Positions 35,626 through 47,154 of a stretch of DNA of 64,000 nt are shown piece by piece; position 1 is the first letter of the stretch, and each line of letters begins with the position of its first letter. The translations under genes and the position numbers were made by a program. Source of the DNA: Adineta vaga (taxonomy: Eukaryota; Rotifera); assembly GCA_021613535.1 (NCBI GenBank), contig CP075494.1:8122001-8186000 (forward strand), in the 5' to 3' direction. A model generated the notes under the pieces. The model was not told the origin of the DNA. It worked only from the letters and a program-made list of their open reading frames with translations, and ran no database searches.

Positions 35626-37032
35626 ATGGCTTTTTCATTGAAAAAACGTTCTCGATCAAAATCTCAAGTAAGTTCAATAGTAGATGAAGTTCAATCGAAT
35701 TTCTGTTTAGACCATTTTAGTTAACGGTGAACGAAATAAATCATTAGGTGAAATTCTTCATCGTTCAACAAAAACGAAAAAAAACGATAAGAATCTCATA
35801 CCGCCAAAAGAAACACTTTCTCCACCGAGTGATGATATTCAAATAAAAACTCCATTGTCAACACATGAGAAGCCAATTCTTTATCGAACACGTTGCCCTT
35901 GTGAAACACATCATGAAAAAGAATTACTCGAACAAAATTATGAAATAAATGTTGATAAATTATTTGATTTAATCTTTGGTTCAAATGAATTCGTTCGAAC
36001 TTATCGACAAGCTCAACGATTCTATGGTAAATTTCTTTTCAAAACTAATTTCTACGTTCTTTTATTTTGTTTCTCTGATTTAGATGATACAGCTACTGAA
36101 TGGACAAAAAATCCGATTACAAATTATCGAGAACGAATATTAAATTATAAAGTGCCCTATGAATCCACTTTCATTGGTAAAGGTACTATTTCTACTCGAG
36201 AAACACAAGTACGATGTGTATATTATTTTTTTGTCTTACACTCAATTGAAAATTGTGTTTTAGATACTTTTTCATGAAGTTCCCGGTTCTCATTATATGG
36301 TCGAAACGAAAGTATCTAATGAAGGTGTAAAATTTAGTGACACATTTTCGTTAACAATTCGTTTTTGTCTTGTTCAAACGTCATTAACGATAACGAATCT
36401 GTGTGTAACTGCTCAAATTGCTTATAGTAAAGCCGTAATAGGATTTATTAAACGTTTGTATTTTGACATCCGAGTTCTTTTGCCTAAAAAGAAACCCATC
36501 GATGTATTTTTAGAACTGATCGAACGAAATGCATATTCTGCATCATTAGAAGGATTAAAAGATCTAAGTAAGGAAAAAGAAATATGTTTTGAATGAAAAT
36601 AAAATAATGTATTGTATTTGATTATAGATAATCGTTTAAATCTTATCTCGAATTTTAAAATGGGTAATGAAAAATGAATTTTTGTATCTTTATTGAAATA
36701 TTTTAGAACGACGTTTGAGTCGAAGTGAAATCATATTAACAGTACCAACAATTGAACCTGTCCGTCGAATGAGTCAACCAAAAGTTCTTAGTCTCAACCA
36801 AACAGTATCTATTCAAACTGATATACAAGCTCGATTCATCGATTCAGATAATATCATGTATTTTGTGATCTTCTTGTAAGAATTTAACAAAAACGTCTTC
36901 TAACTCTTCAGATAGAATTTATGTTTCTTTTCTAGACTTGGATTTTTGCTCCTCATGCATTTATATCTATGTATAAAGCTCAAACATATGGTTTTTATTG
37001 TGGATAATTTGGCTCGTCTATCAAATCTATAA
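35626..37032 (+). CDS. VASt-domain membrane protein, Aster/GRAMD1-like but without GRAM domain
   Basis: Six exons (35626-35667, 35711-36026, 36084-36208, 36264-36567, 36707-36875, 36936-37032), 350 residues. A VASt domain lies at roughly residues 95-265: VDKLFDLIFGSNEFVRTYRQ, YRERILNYKVPY, STRETQILFHEVPGSHYMVE, FSDTFSLTIRFCLVQ, and IGFIKRLYFDIRVLLPKK at its end. VASt domains of Aster proteins bind and move sterols at ER-plasma membrane contacts. A single C-terminal TM segment follows (MYFVIFFLLGFLLLMHLYLC). The usual N-terminal GRAM domain is absent from the model; the first residues are MAFSLKKRSRSKSQ. The first intron is only 43 bases. Confidence 0.78.
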
Positions 37033-39168
37033 ACAAAACTTTTCTTGTTTTTTTTTAAAATATTTATTTGATAAAAAGAAATTGACTTTTCATTGTCAAG
37101 AATGGTTAATATCATTGAAAAAAACAACAACTAACATGATGTATTTACTTCAAAATGAAATCATAATTTCATTACACATCATATTTTTTATTCTCTCAAG
37201 CATATAGCGGAAAGATTATTTTCAGTGCACTATATTTATTTCAACCATGTGTCAAGAATAATTTCCTTCCCCATTGACATGTTTTGTCTAAGTAAAACAT
37301 GACACTTCGTAGATTTCCAAATAGATATGAAATTGTAAACGATATTCTATAAAAGAAACAAGCAAAGATTATTAAATGTTAAAAGATTTCCTGATTCAAA
37401 GTGTACTCATATTATGAAGCTTTGCAATGAGATGAATTTTAATAAAACTTTACAAGAGATCTGTTCTTACTCTCACCTTCACACAGTCAAAATCTGATAT
37501 ATAATATAAATTCTTTTGAAAAATTCAAGTATGATATTCTTTTCTAATTTCCGCTTGGACTTCCTATATGGATTATTCGTACTGAAGAAAGTAAAACAAA
37601 ATATAAACACAATGCCGCAGCACATAATAAATCCAAACATTGATGTCATCTTTAGGAACAATTTATTAAAATAGAATTCTAATCGTTAATAACAAATGTA
37701 ATATGATTAAATTCCAACATGGAAAATGATCTTTCATGCTGTGAACAATGAAGAAACATCAGAATATATTCATATTTATAAAAGAAACAGATCGTTTTTA
37801 ATGCGCAAGAGATTAAGATGATTTCGTTTGATAACATACATTCGATTAAACAAGAAGAAAACATGTTCTCTTTGTAGTTCTTCAATGGGAATAACATATA
37901 AGTCAACTGAAAAGTTTCATAACACATTCAACTAGATAATCATAAGCTAATATTCATCTAAAATCATTCCACATATCTTATAGAGCATTCAATTTTCTTT
38001 TTTTTTCTGCGGATAGTTCGGAACATAGTAAGGAAGTAATACTCTTTATATCAAATAGTATAAGTAATCTAACTATCGTCAATTGTGTTGTTGAATAATC
38101 GAATAGTACTTAGATATGTCGTTTCTTTTTCTAGTATAAAAGCTTAGAAGATATTATTATTTTTTAAATAGCGCATCATTTGAACTTCATACGTAATGAC
38201 TTGTTTGAATGATTTTTCTTTGTCAATAGATTATTAACGAATTTTATTCGAACATTTCATTATCTGAAAGAATATTTTGATTAGATAAAAGAAGAGAATG
38301 CAGTTATTCAGGAATGTGTAACTTAAGAACTAAATAACTTTAATAGTTGAAGATAAAAAGTATTTCGTTAAGTTCTTTCGACGTGCTTGGATATATTTAT
38401 AAATAAATCAATTGCAAATACTTCAATAAATGAAGGATTAATATTTCGAAATTGGAAGATTTAATGCATACAACTGATGCCTGTTAATTGTTTTGCTGTT
38501 TTTCTCTTCTTCGATTGATATGTGGTTAGTCATTTAGGAAAGAAAAATGTGGTAACAGATTTTTTCTTATTTGTTTTTATAAAAAATGAAAATTTATAGC
38601 GTGTTTAGAAGTTATTGAAAGAAAAAGAAAGACTCTAGTATTATTATCATCAGTGGTAGTAAGAAAATCATAGAGTAGCAATGAAAGAAAGAAAATGATT
38701 AATCGAAAAACAATCTATTGTTGTTTAACTCGGAGATTTATTTTCTTTTCATCTTGGATCGAACTTCTCATCGATTAGATGTCATGTGAGTAGATCTTAT
38801 TTATCATTTTTTTTTCATATAATGAATGTCTTCTCTTTTTACAAAAAAAAAGTAATAAATGATTCTATAAAGTTTTTCTTTTCAGAATTCGAAAAAATAT
38901 ATTACAGCCTCTATACGATAGATATGATAAATTACTATTCATAATGAGTTTTAGTCGGTGACATGTGAGATGACTGACACTCATTTGCTTGATGAATTCT
39001 GTTCTGCTTTCTCCGAACGTTACGATGGTTGAAACATTCTTAGTATGTTTCTTCGCACTAGTAATATGAGTCTCTCTCTCTCTATCATTAAGAGAAAATT
39101 CTCGCCGAGATTTGAAAGAATTTTTCCGTGCTTGTCTCATTGGAAATTTTAGATGTTATTTTGATGGA
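37033..39168. other. Intergenic region, no gene seen
   Basis: Over 2 kb of AT-rich sequence. Several short open frames on both strands have no family resemblance. The right end should contain a promoter for the exon at 39169. Confidence 0.45.
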
Positions 39169-39342
39169 ATGACTGCTGTTAATCAATCTAATAATCAAAC
39201 ATTCACAAATGATTATCGTGGTGATTTCCACATGATCTATAGATGTCTATTGGCTTTGATTATGTTTAGTCTTGCTATTTTGACAATTTTTGGTAATACA
39301 GTAGTTATTTATGCATTACGAACCAATCGTCATTTGAGAACG
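39169..39342 (+). CDS. Candidate alternative first exon (TM1) of the H1-like receptor
   Basis: Starts at MTAVNQSNNQTF, with N-glycosylation sites NQS and NQT. It then encodes a GPCR first membrane segment with the TM1 signature GN (LAILTIFGNTVVIYALR) and ends RTNRHLRT at a GT donor in phase 0. The exon at 40795 ends RRIRT in the same phase. Both fit onto VGNLFILSLASADL at 41196. The ending RTNRHLRT-VGN is closer in length to vertebrate H1 (RSERKLHT-VGN) than the 40795 exon is. No other TM2-encoding exon lies between, so an alternative first exon is the simplest reading. Confidence 0.6.
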
Positions 39343-40794
39343 GTAATATTTTATGTTTATTACTTTATTTGATCAATCTTTAGATAAAAATCGTAGAAGC
39401 TTATTCTTCAATGTTTGTTTTTAAAAGTAATTGTGCTCTATTATTAATAGTCGTGTTGAGAATTTTCTATATTTAAACATAAACATAATATACGTATTTA
39501 GGATAAGATTGTTTAATAGACATGAAGTCAAAAAGTCAAGATATTATTATGTGGCTTAAGCGTAGATAAATTTATCATCAGAACAATTATTTAGATTATC
39601 GATCATTTAAATAGTTGTCTCAGATTAATTATACCATGAATAGAAAAACTTCCTGTTTTCTATTATTTTTTTATTCAAGTATCTTTTGTAATAAATGAGC
39701 TGCGTGTTCAACAATCTATTGTTAAGATAAAAAAAAGATAAAAAGTCAGGATTGTCATAAAGAGAAATTAGAAATACAAGACACCATCAAAGATTGTAAT
39801 GTAAAATGATCTATGTCGATAAAAGAAATCTATAGAAATGTACTTTTGCTAAATTGATTTGAACATTCATCAAAATCACCTCATATTTGCGCTGAGAAGA
39901 ACCAAGTGATTTAGAATTGAATGTAACGACGTCATTGTGAAAATTCCTGAATCTTTTATTCTGTATAAATATACATTTGATTTGAGAAGTGTCGTATGTG
40001 TGTATTTCTCTTGATTTATCTATACCGACTATTCAATTAATATTTTGCATCACCTCGTCTTTGTCAAATAGATTGAAAGAAACAAAAAAAGACAAATAAT
40101 GTTCTTTCCATCCGTTTGTGTACTTTATCTATATAACAAACGAATGCTTATGTACATTAAATTAAGAAAATACAGAAAATATAAAAAAAAGGATGTCAGT
40201 CTCGACTCTTTTTTCTCATTTATCTGAGAACTAGAAACAGATGGACAGTATTTGTCAAAAGATCCAATCATGCTTTCTTTCATCACGTTACATTGCGAGA
40301 ATGAGTCAATGACATTTTCATTCTTTTGTACGAAGTTGTCAGAAACATTCCCTAAGTAAGACTTCGGAAGAAGTCTATGTTCTTCTTTTCCTTCTAAATC
40401 AGTTTTTAATGACATTTTGAAACTACATTTTCATCTACAGGCGACAAGTATCACTTCAATCTTTACACTTACGTCCATTTTCTCTCACCCACATATTTCA
40501 GATAATAAGTGATAAGAATTCTCAAACGCTTTTTTCGTCATTATGAGGATCATTTAAGTAAACTTTTTACAGAAAGAACAACTGAAACGTATTACATTGC
40601 CTTTTTGCATATTAACAGCTGAGTTCTTTTTTTCTCTTTCTTCTTCCGTAAATATACTACAACTTCTTTTCTTCTCTTTCCATTTTCTCTGTCATTGTTG
40701 AAAATCTTATTTAATAAAGATAATGTAAATACTTGCTTTTAACCATCTTATCGTCATCATTAACATCTTCTTATTGAATATATCCTAATCAAAC
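39343..40794. other. Intron or intergenic sequence between the two candidate first exons
   Basis: AT-rich, with no membrane-segment exon. A minus-strand 96-residue open frame at 40125-40415 has no recognisable domain. Confidence 0.4.
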
Positions 40795-43351
40795 ATGAGT
40801 ATCATCGATAGTCATTTCTTTATTGAAGAATCAAAATCCTACCATCAACAACAGCAGAATACATATTCTTCAGTTAGTTCTAACATTCATTCATTTTCAT
40901 TGAATGATATGACAGAGATTGATTTGACACATATATCTCATCAGAATGCGAATGGTAGTACCACTGATATCATAATCAATTTTAAATATTCAATCTTCAT
41001 ATTTCAAATCAGTTTGGGATTGATTTGTGCTTGTCTCTGTCTATTAACAATAACGGGTAATCTTCTTGTACTTATTACATTTCGTCGTATACGAACAGTA
41101 AGTATTTGACGATAAGTTAAGATTAAGAACACAAAAAGCAAAATCAAAATGAAGTTTTTATCAATCTCTTATAATGTTTTCTTCATATTTTGTAGGTTGG
41201 TAATTTGTTCATATTGAGTCTTGCTTCTGCAGATTTAATAGTCGGTTGTTTTGTCATGCCCATAGCTGGGATATATGCGATTATGGAAAATTGGAATATG
41301 GGTAGGTCATGTGATTTTGTTTTCATGTCCAAAAAATTTCAAGTATTCTATAATTTTCTACATTGAATCTTCCCACTAATCAATGATAAATTATATAGAG
41401 CAGACATAAAACATGTAGTTAAGAATGCTTTCTTTAGAATTACAATAAATATTATGTAGGAGCAAGGGCATTTTTTTGTGATCACATGAAAGTCGAACGA
41501 TATACTCAAAGGAATATAAAAGAAGTTGTTAATAAATATACATAATATGCAGTTATGTCGGATAAGGCACGCCGAACAAAATTTAATTAATATATATACA
41601 CAAATGTATCTAGTGTGATTAATGTCCATTAATCAAAATAATACTATTTTATTTCATGATACATGAAAAGACATTGACATAGGAATATCTGTTCTTTTAG
41701 GTCTTCTTCTCTGTCAGATATGGATTTCAGTTGATTTTACTGCTTCAACTGCATCAATATTCAATCTTCTTACATTAAGTCTAGATCGTTATTGGTCTAT
41801 AACATCTCCATTACAATATCTAAGTAAACGAACACGAACACGAGCTCTCTTATTAATTGGTTTTGCATGGGGTTTATCACTTCTTTGGGTAATTCCAATT
41901 TTTGGTTGGCATCGTTTGGTTAATAATGGTACAAGATATATTGATGTAAGTATTCAATTGTCAGAGAATAGAAGAGTAGAATGATTTTTTCCTATCAATC
42001 AATCTAGTCAACAAAATGTGAACCTGAATATACTCATTCAAAAGTCTTTAAAGTATCAACAGCGATAATCAATTTTTATCTACCATTATTGGTATTAATG
42101 TCATTAAATGGTCGAATCTATTTCGAAATTAAACGACGTTATAAAAATGCACTCTTACAAAGATATTCGAATAAACCAGTAAATGATTCTCCAAATACAT
42201 GTAAATTACATTCACAAAGAAAGAATTCTCGTTTACCAATAACAATGATGTTATATGATAGTGAAAAACAATTATGTCCATCGACATCTAATCTAATTGA
42301 TACTGATTCAGTAAATGTATCGAAACGTTTACTAAGTAAACAGGATAATATTTCATCACTACGAATAAATTATACAGAGAGAAAAAATCGACCAATTCTT
42401 TCGCCACATATATCAAATCCACGACGATTATCAACAAAATATTCGTATCCATTTGTAGAAAATAATCATTGTACTCAAGTAAATATTGTCTGTAGAATTT
42501 CGTAGATATGTATATATGTCATCTAGGATGAATTAACATGGTTTGCTCATCATGAACGTACACGTTCTTCAATAAGTCCAACACCAATTTCACGTCGTCA
42601 TCGTGCTGGATCAAAATATCGTTTAAATGTCGATGAACGATGTTTTAAACATTCAAATAATTGTCCTTCATGTTCAATTTATATCAATGAACATGTCGAT
42701 ACTTTTCCAAGACATCATTGTGATTGTTATCAATCGTATTCTACATCACGTCGAGCAACTGTTGTCTGTCGTCGTTGTTCATCCATTGATACCATGCGAA
42801 CATCAACAGGACAAACAACAGCAACAACTACAACATTGAATATATTTAGTCTTTGTCATTGTTGTTCATCAGCAACATCAGCTATAACAATTCATTCAAA
42901 TATTGATTCATATGAAAGGACACGAAAACTATCTGCTACATCTGTATCATCAACAACAAGTCGTAGACAACGTCGAATGTCTTCATATAGTTTATCACGA
43001 AATAGTGTTGTATCAAATCTTTTACCTCATTCAAATTCATATCTGTGTACACGTCCACCGAATAAAATCAAACAAGCAACTGTATGGAATCAACAAGAAA
43101 AAGCATTTCGACAATTATTTGCTATCGTTTTTGGTTTTACGATATGTTTTCTTCCATACTTTATTCTTTATATGGTTGTTGCTTTCTGTGGTTCATGTGT
43201 ATCGGAACGATTTTTAACTGTGACAATTTGGCTTGGCTATGTTAATTCAACAATAAATCCATTTCTATACGCTCTTTCCAATAAACATTTTCGACGAACA
43301 TTCAATCGGCTTTTAAAACGTGATCACCGGCGGCAGTCTTCGTATAATTAA
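40795..43351 (+). CDS. HRH1: Biogenic-amine GPCR, histamine H1 receptor-like
   Basis: Class A receptor, probably for an amine. Exons 40795-41097, 41196-41301, 41701-41945, 42008-42478, 42527-43351, 649 residues. N-terminus with N-glycosylation site NGST. TM1 has TITGNLLVL. TM2 is SLASADLIVGCFVMP. TM3 carries the amine-binding Asp (ISVDFTASTASIF) and a DRYWSITSPLQY motif. TM4-5 region WVIPIFGW and STAIINFYLPLLVL parallels H1. A long third intracellular loop (~240 residues) is Ser/Cys/Arg-rich. TM6 reads FTICFLPYFILYM. TM7 is TIWLGYVNSTINPFLYALSN. TM4-TM7 resemble vertebrate H1 more than other amine receptors I know. The TM6 toggle Trp is Phe. Confidence 0.85.
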
Positions 43352-43554
43352 GTCAACTAAAGAGAACTCTACCAATATTGTTTGTTTAATAAAATTTTTT
43401 ATCAAAAGAAAAACGTAATTCAAACATTTCCCTTTGAACTTGTCTAGTACTATGTACTCATCATCGGATGTTTACTTACAAACAGTGAAAAAAGTAAATT
43501 GTTTATTCAAGAGAAATGTTTTCATTTACAAAATAATTTGTACAAGATTTATTA

Positions 43555-44347
43555 CTAATGAAAATATTCATTGGGTAACCAATGATTAAGACCAGTTATA
43601 ATCCAACTATCATCTGTCGTATTTCGACTCAGATTACGTAAAAATTTATAATTACAAACAATAATATGATCACGCATATTTCGTAATGTTGCGAACCAAT
43701 TTGCTGCAGTTACATTAGTACTTTGCATCATTTCTTCTTGATAAGATTCAGGATCTTTAAGTATATGAAAGATCATGGATATTTCTACTGAACGTGTATC
43801 TAAAGAATCTTTCAGATTGGAATTATTGAATAGCAGTCAATTTCATTTACTTGTTTGTTCATTCATCATCATATTAATTGAATATGGATGAGAGAAAATT
43901 ATTTCATTATCTTCAACAGGAATTTGTTGTCGTTGTTTAAATGATAGTTGATCGTAATTTTGTTTGACTTCATGAATAACCTAAATTATCGATCATATTT
44001 TGATGTGTATGATTCGAAAAATACAAGACATATTCTACCTCTTGAGTAACAAACTTAGGTAAGTCATCAAATTGACCATTACCAACAAGATGTGAAACAA
44101 CAGTTAATGCTTGTCGTGCACCTTGACAGAATGGTTTAATAGCAAATGTGGAATCAAAATAACCATTGATTATGATTCGAGAAAAGAAATTTTTCATCAT
44201 TAGACCTAAATTTGGAGCAGCAACATGAGGAAGATTCATTAACATTAATGGACGATGATGATCGGTAGACATAAAACGAATTATCTTCATCAAAGGAGAA
44301 TATTTAGGAATAGATCTAAGAAATGATTGACTGATGATCGAAGCCAT
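43555..44347 (-). CDS. MAIP1: MAIP1-like mitochondrial matrix protein
   Basis: MAIP1 assists the mitochondrial m-AAA protease and MCU regulator processing. Three exons (44039-44347, 43851-43980, 43555-43799), 227 residues. The N-terminus is Arg/Ser-rich and lacks acidic residues, as in mitochondrial presequences (MASIISQSFLRSIPKYS). The core matches the family: FSRIIINGYFDSTFAIKPF, CQGARQALTVVSHLVGNGQF, LPKFVTQEVIHEVKQNYDQL. The C-terminal region ends DDSWIITGLNHWLP, where MAIP1 has 'DWTIARIEHxxLL'. It is shorter than the human protein, mostly at the N-terminus. Confidence 0.8.
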
Positions 44348-44601
44348 CTACTACTAAAGATGAATAAATGAATGAATAAAGCAAATATTTGACATAGCTT
44401 GGATAAAATCCAATAGAAATAAGAACTTTCTTCAACAGATGGCATCAGCTGATACAACTCATCCGTTAACTATTAACTACTACATAGTCATTTTCATAAT
44501 GAGCACAGTTTTTCAGCATAAAAAAGAAATTCCATAGAATATTCTGATAGTTTACCGAATGATATATCTTTACTCTGCACATATATTTCATCGAATTATA
44601 G

Positions 44602-45914
44602 TCATGAAAAAATATAAAAAACGAATAGATTTAGAATGATTAAAAGCATAGACATTTCATTATGAATAACACCTTTGGAAATGAAATCATTCGTTTGAAG
44701 ATAATTATTTACTGCTCGTGTCCATATTGCATAACCTTGTTCATTCATATGTAAATTATCTTCGATGAATAATTCTTTTCGAGGTTTACCATCAGCTGTT
44801 AACATTTCATTAAAAATATCGATATAAGAAACATGATGCATAGTTTGAATATCATTTTGTATGAGATAATTTGTTTGATTCACTTGTTGAATTTTATCAA
44901 AACGACTTGGACTTGGTTTAATCGAAATATAAGCAATGGGTAATGATGGAAAAAATCGACGAATCATTGAAATCAATTGACGAAATATTAAATGAATGTT
45001 TGCTGATGTTTCACCAGAAGAAATGTCATTTTCACCAGCATAGATAAATAATATACGTGGTTCTAATGGTAGAATAATTCGTTTAAATTGTTGATAACAT
45101 TGTTTTAACGTTGATCCACCAAAACCTCGATTAATAAGATTCATTCGTGTATGAGAAAAATCATTGTTTAATGATGACCAATATCGAATTGATGAACTAC
45201 CATAGAAAACAATCGATTGTTGTTTCATATCTTTTAATGAACGATCAAATCGAAGTAAAGCATTTTCAAATGAACTATTCGAAAGAATTTCATTTGGATT
45301 TTCATCATTAACATAGGTACAATTCATGGCATTTCGTGTATAACGTGTTGATGTATCAGAATCATCCAATTCAAATGATGGTGTACATGTACCATTCGAT
45401 AGACGACTCCACAGAATATCACCATTAGAAATTTGTCGCCGCCAAAAACAAGACGTTTTATTAACATAAATTAGAAGACCTAAGAAATGATTTTAATATA
45501 AAAGATGATTTTTTTAGTTCAAATAATTGATACCCTTTGAAGTATCAGTCAATATTTGATAAGTTCCTTGATTATCAGTATTGTTAATCTGTATGAAATT
45601 ATTTATCTAAATGAAAAAAGAATTAACAGATAAATACAAGAAGATTCTAATGAATATACCCAAGTGTCTTGAATATTATTCAACCAATTTAATGTAAATG
45701 TTTCATTATTATAGAAAAAAGCTTGACCAATTTGTCGATAAGAATTCTGATTCCCTGTACTAATACACCATAAACCACGAAATTCAACCGGTGTTGATGG
45801 ATAATGATCTATTTTATTTCATATTGATAATTACAAAAACAAAAGATCTAGTCTTGTCTTACTTTGACATAGAAGAACTTCGATAAAAACGAAAAGAAGA
45901 GCTATTCGGTACAT
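44602..45914 (-). CDS. Secreted SGNH/GDSL hydrolase with an extra N-terminal domain
   Basis: Four exons (45863-45914, 45660-45808, 45534-45606, 44602-45479), 383 residues. Signal peptide MYRIALLFVFIEVLLC. A ~110-residue N-terminal domain follows, with the look of a small beta-barrel (lipocalin-like spacing: FRGLWCISTGNQNSYRQIGQ, SCFWRRQISNGDILW). The catalytic domain has block I FYGSSSIRYW (Ser nucleophile), block II NRGFGGSTL, block III YAGENDI and block V DNLHMNEQGYAIW (Asp-x2-His). All four SGNH residues are present, so esterase activity is expected; the substrate is unknown. A hydrophobic C-terminus (MLLIILNLFVFYIFS) could be a GPI-anchor signal or membrane tail. Confidence 0.82.
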
Positions 45915-46543
45915 TTGCAAATGATCTTTGAAACATTCGTTGTTATTGTTGTTTTTATATTTATAGAAATGATATTTACCTTTTGGATTAAATCCAGTTT
46001 TCATAAGCTGTATGATTAGATCTTGATGTTATTGATATTTAAAGAACAGTGAATTTTAGAATATTTATTTTTCAGTATTTGGTTTGTGCTTCTCGCTCTT
46101 ACCCACAGAATGTAATTTTTGTCTATAACATTTTAACCGATACATATTTCTTTATTGTATAATCTGAATTAAGGAAAGTGTATCTGACAGATATTATGAC
46201 CAATATGTTTTGATAAACTTTCGAATGAAAGTATAACTGATCAGTTTAATTAACAATTTCATGCATTAGTTAGTGTAGACATGTTATTGTAAACATTGAA
46301 TATCGATCATCAATCGATAAAAATAAAAAGATAAGATCTGTCTATCTTTATCATCAGTTGTTATTGATGATACGATGTCTAAACGACAAGATCATTATAT
46401 TATAATTATATCATTTAAATCTATGATAACAGAATCAAAGAAAATTTAACACATTTGTTTGTTCATAGTTTATTTCGAATGATTGATGAATTTCAATATC
46501 TTTATTGTTTATGTCTTTCTGTTCTAATTATTAGAAATAAAAT
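45915..46543. other. Intergenic region, no gene seen
   Basis: AT-rich promoter side of the SGNH hydrolase and 3' flank of the WAP-like peptide gene. No exon is supported. Confidence 0.45.
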
Positions 46544-46870
46544 TTAATTTTCTTCCATCACGGCATTCACACATCGAGTTCGACATGAACACATTGGTCG
46601 ACAACATTTTTGTGTACTTGCACAGTTACCGTCATCTTTACAAAGTGGAATCAATTCTTCAGGACGACATACCCGTCGACGACAATGAATATGTATCAAT
46701 AAATTACTCGATGGACATCGACCTAAATTACAATCAAAATCATTCTCGTTATAATTCTATGCCAACTCACCTTCATGTACAATTACATCACGACGTTGTT
46801 TCGATCCAGCATAGATCGAACTAATAAGTACTAATAAAAGTACGAAGGTATGTTTAAGTGTAAAAGTCAT
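46544..46870 (-). CDS. Secreted WAP (four-disulfide core)-like peptide
   Basis: Two short exons (46771-46870, 46544-46722) encode 92 residues. Signal peptide: MTFTLKHTFVLLLVLISSIYAG. The mature part starts GRCPSSNLL and contains ten cysteines. Its second half, CKDDGNCASTQKCCRPMC, has the WAP-type spacing C-x5-C-x5-CC-x3-C. WAP modules are typically serine protease inhibitors or antimicrobial. The count is two cysteines more than the classical eight, one in the first loop region and one in the last (CSCRTRC). The 48-base intron is a GT..AG in phase 1. Confidence 0.68.
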
Positions 46871-47154
46871 GTGAAAAAGTATCTACGTGTTCATATTGAA
46901 GCGTATTTATAAGTATTCAAACATTGATGTGAATATTTCCATATGTTTATTTTTATCATCGACTTCGATCTTTGATATTAACTGCGTATGATTCTCGAGA
47001 GAGAGAGAGAAAAAAAACATCTATTACGAAGTGGGTTGAATGATTCATCGAATTTATTTAAAGAAAAAGGTTTTCGAAAGGACAACAGTTTGACGGCTAC
47101 GAAAAAAAAGAAGGAGACATTTGAAATACAATGTGTTTTATTTTGTGAATCTAT

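Noticed and set aside
38865-39140. 91-residue minus-strand frame opposite the upstream receptor exon
   Set aside because: No domain; the sense strand has a recognisable TM1 exon next to it.
40125-40415. 96-residue minus-strand frame (MSLKTDLEGKEEH...)
   Set aside because: Composition is less biased than most, but no family, signal peptide or partner exon; left out as unsupported.
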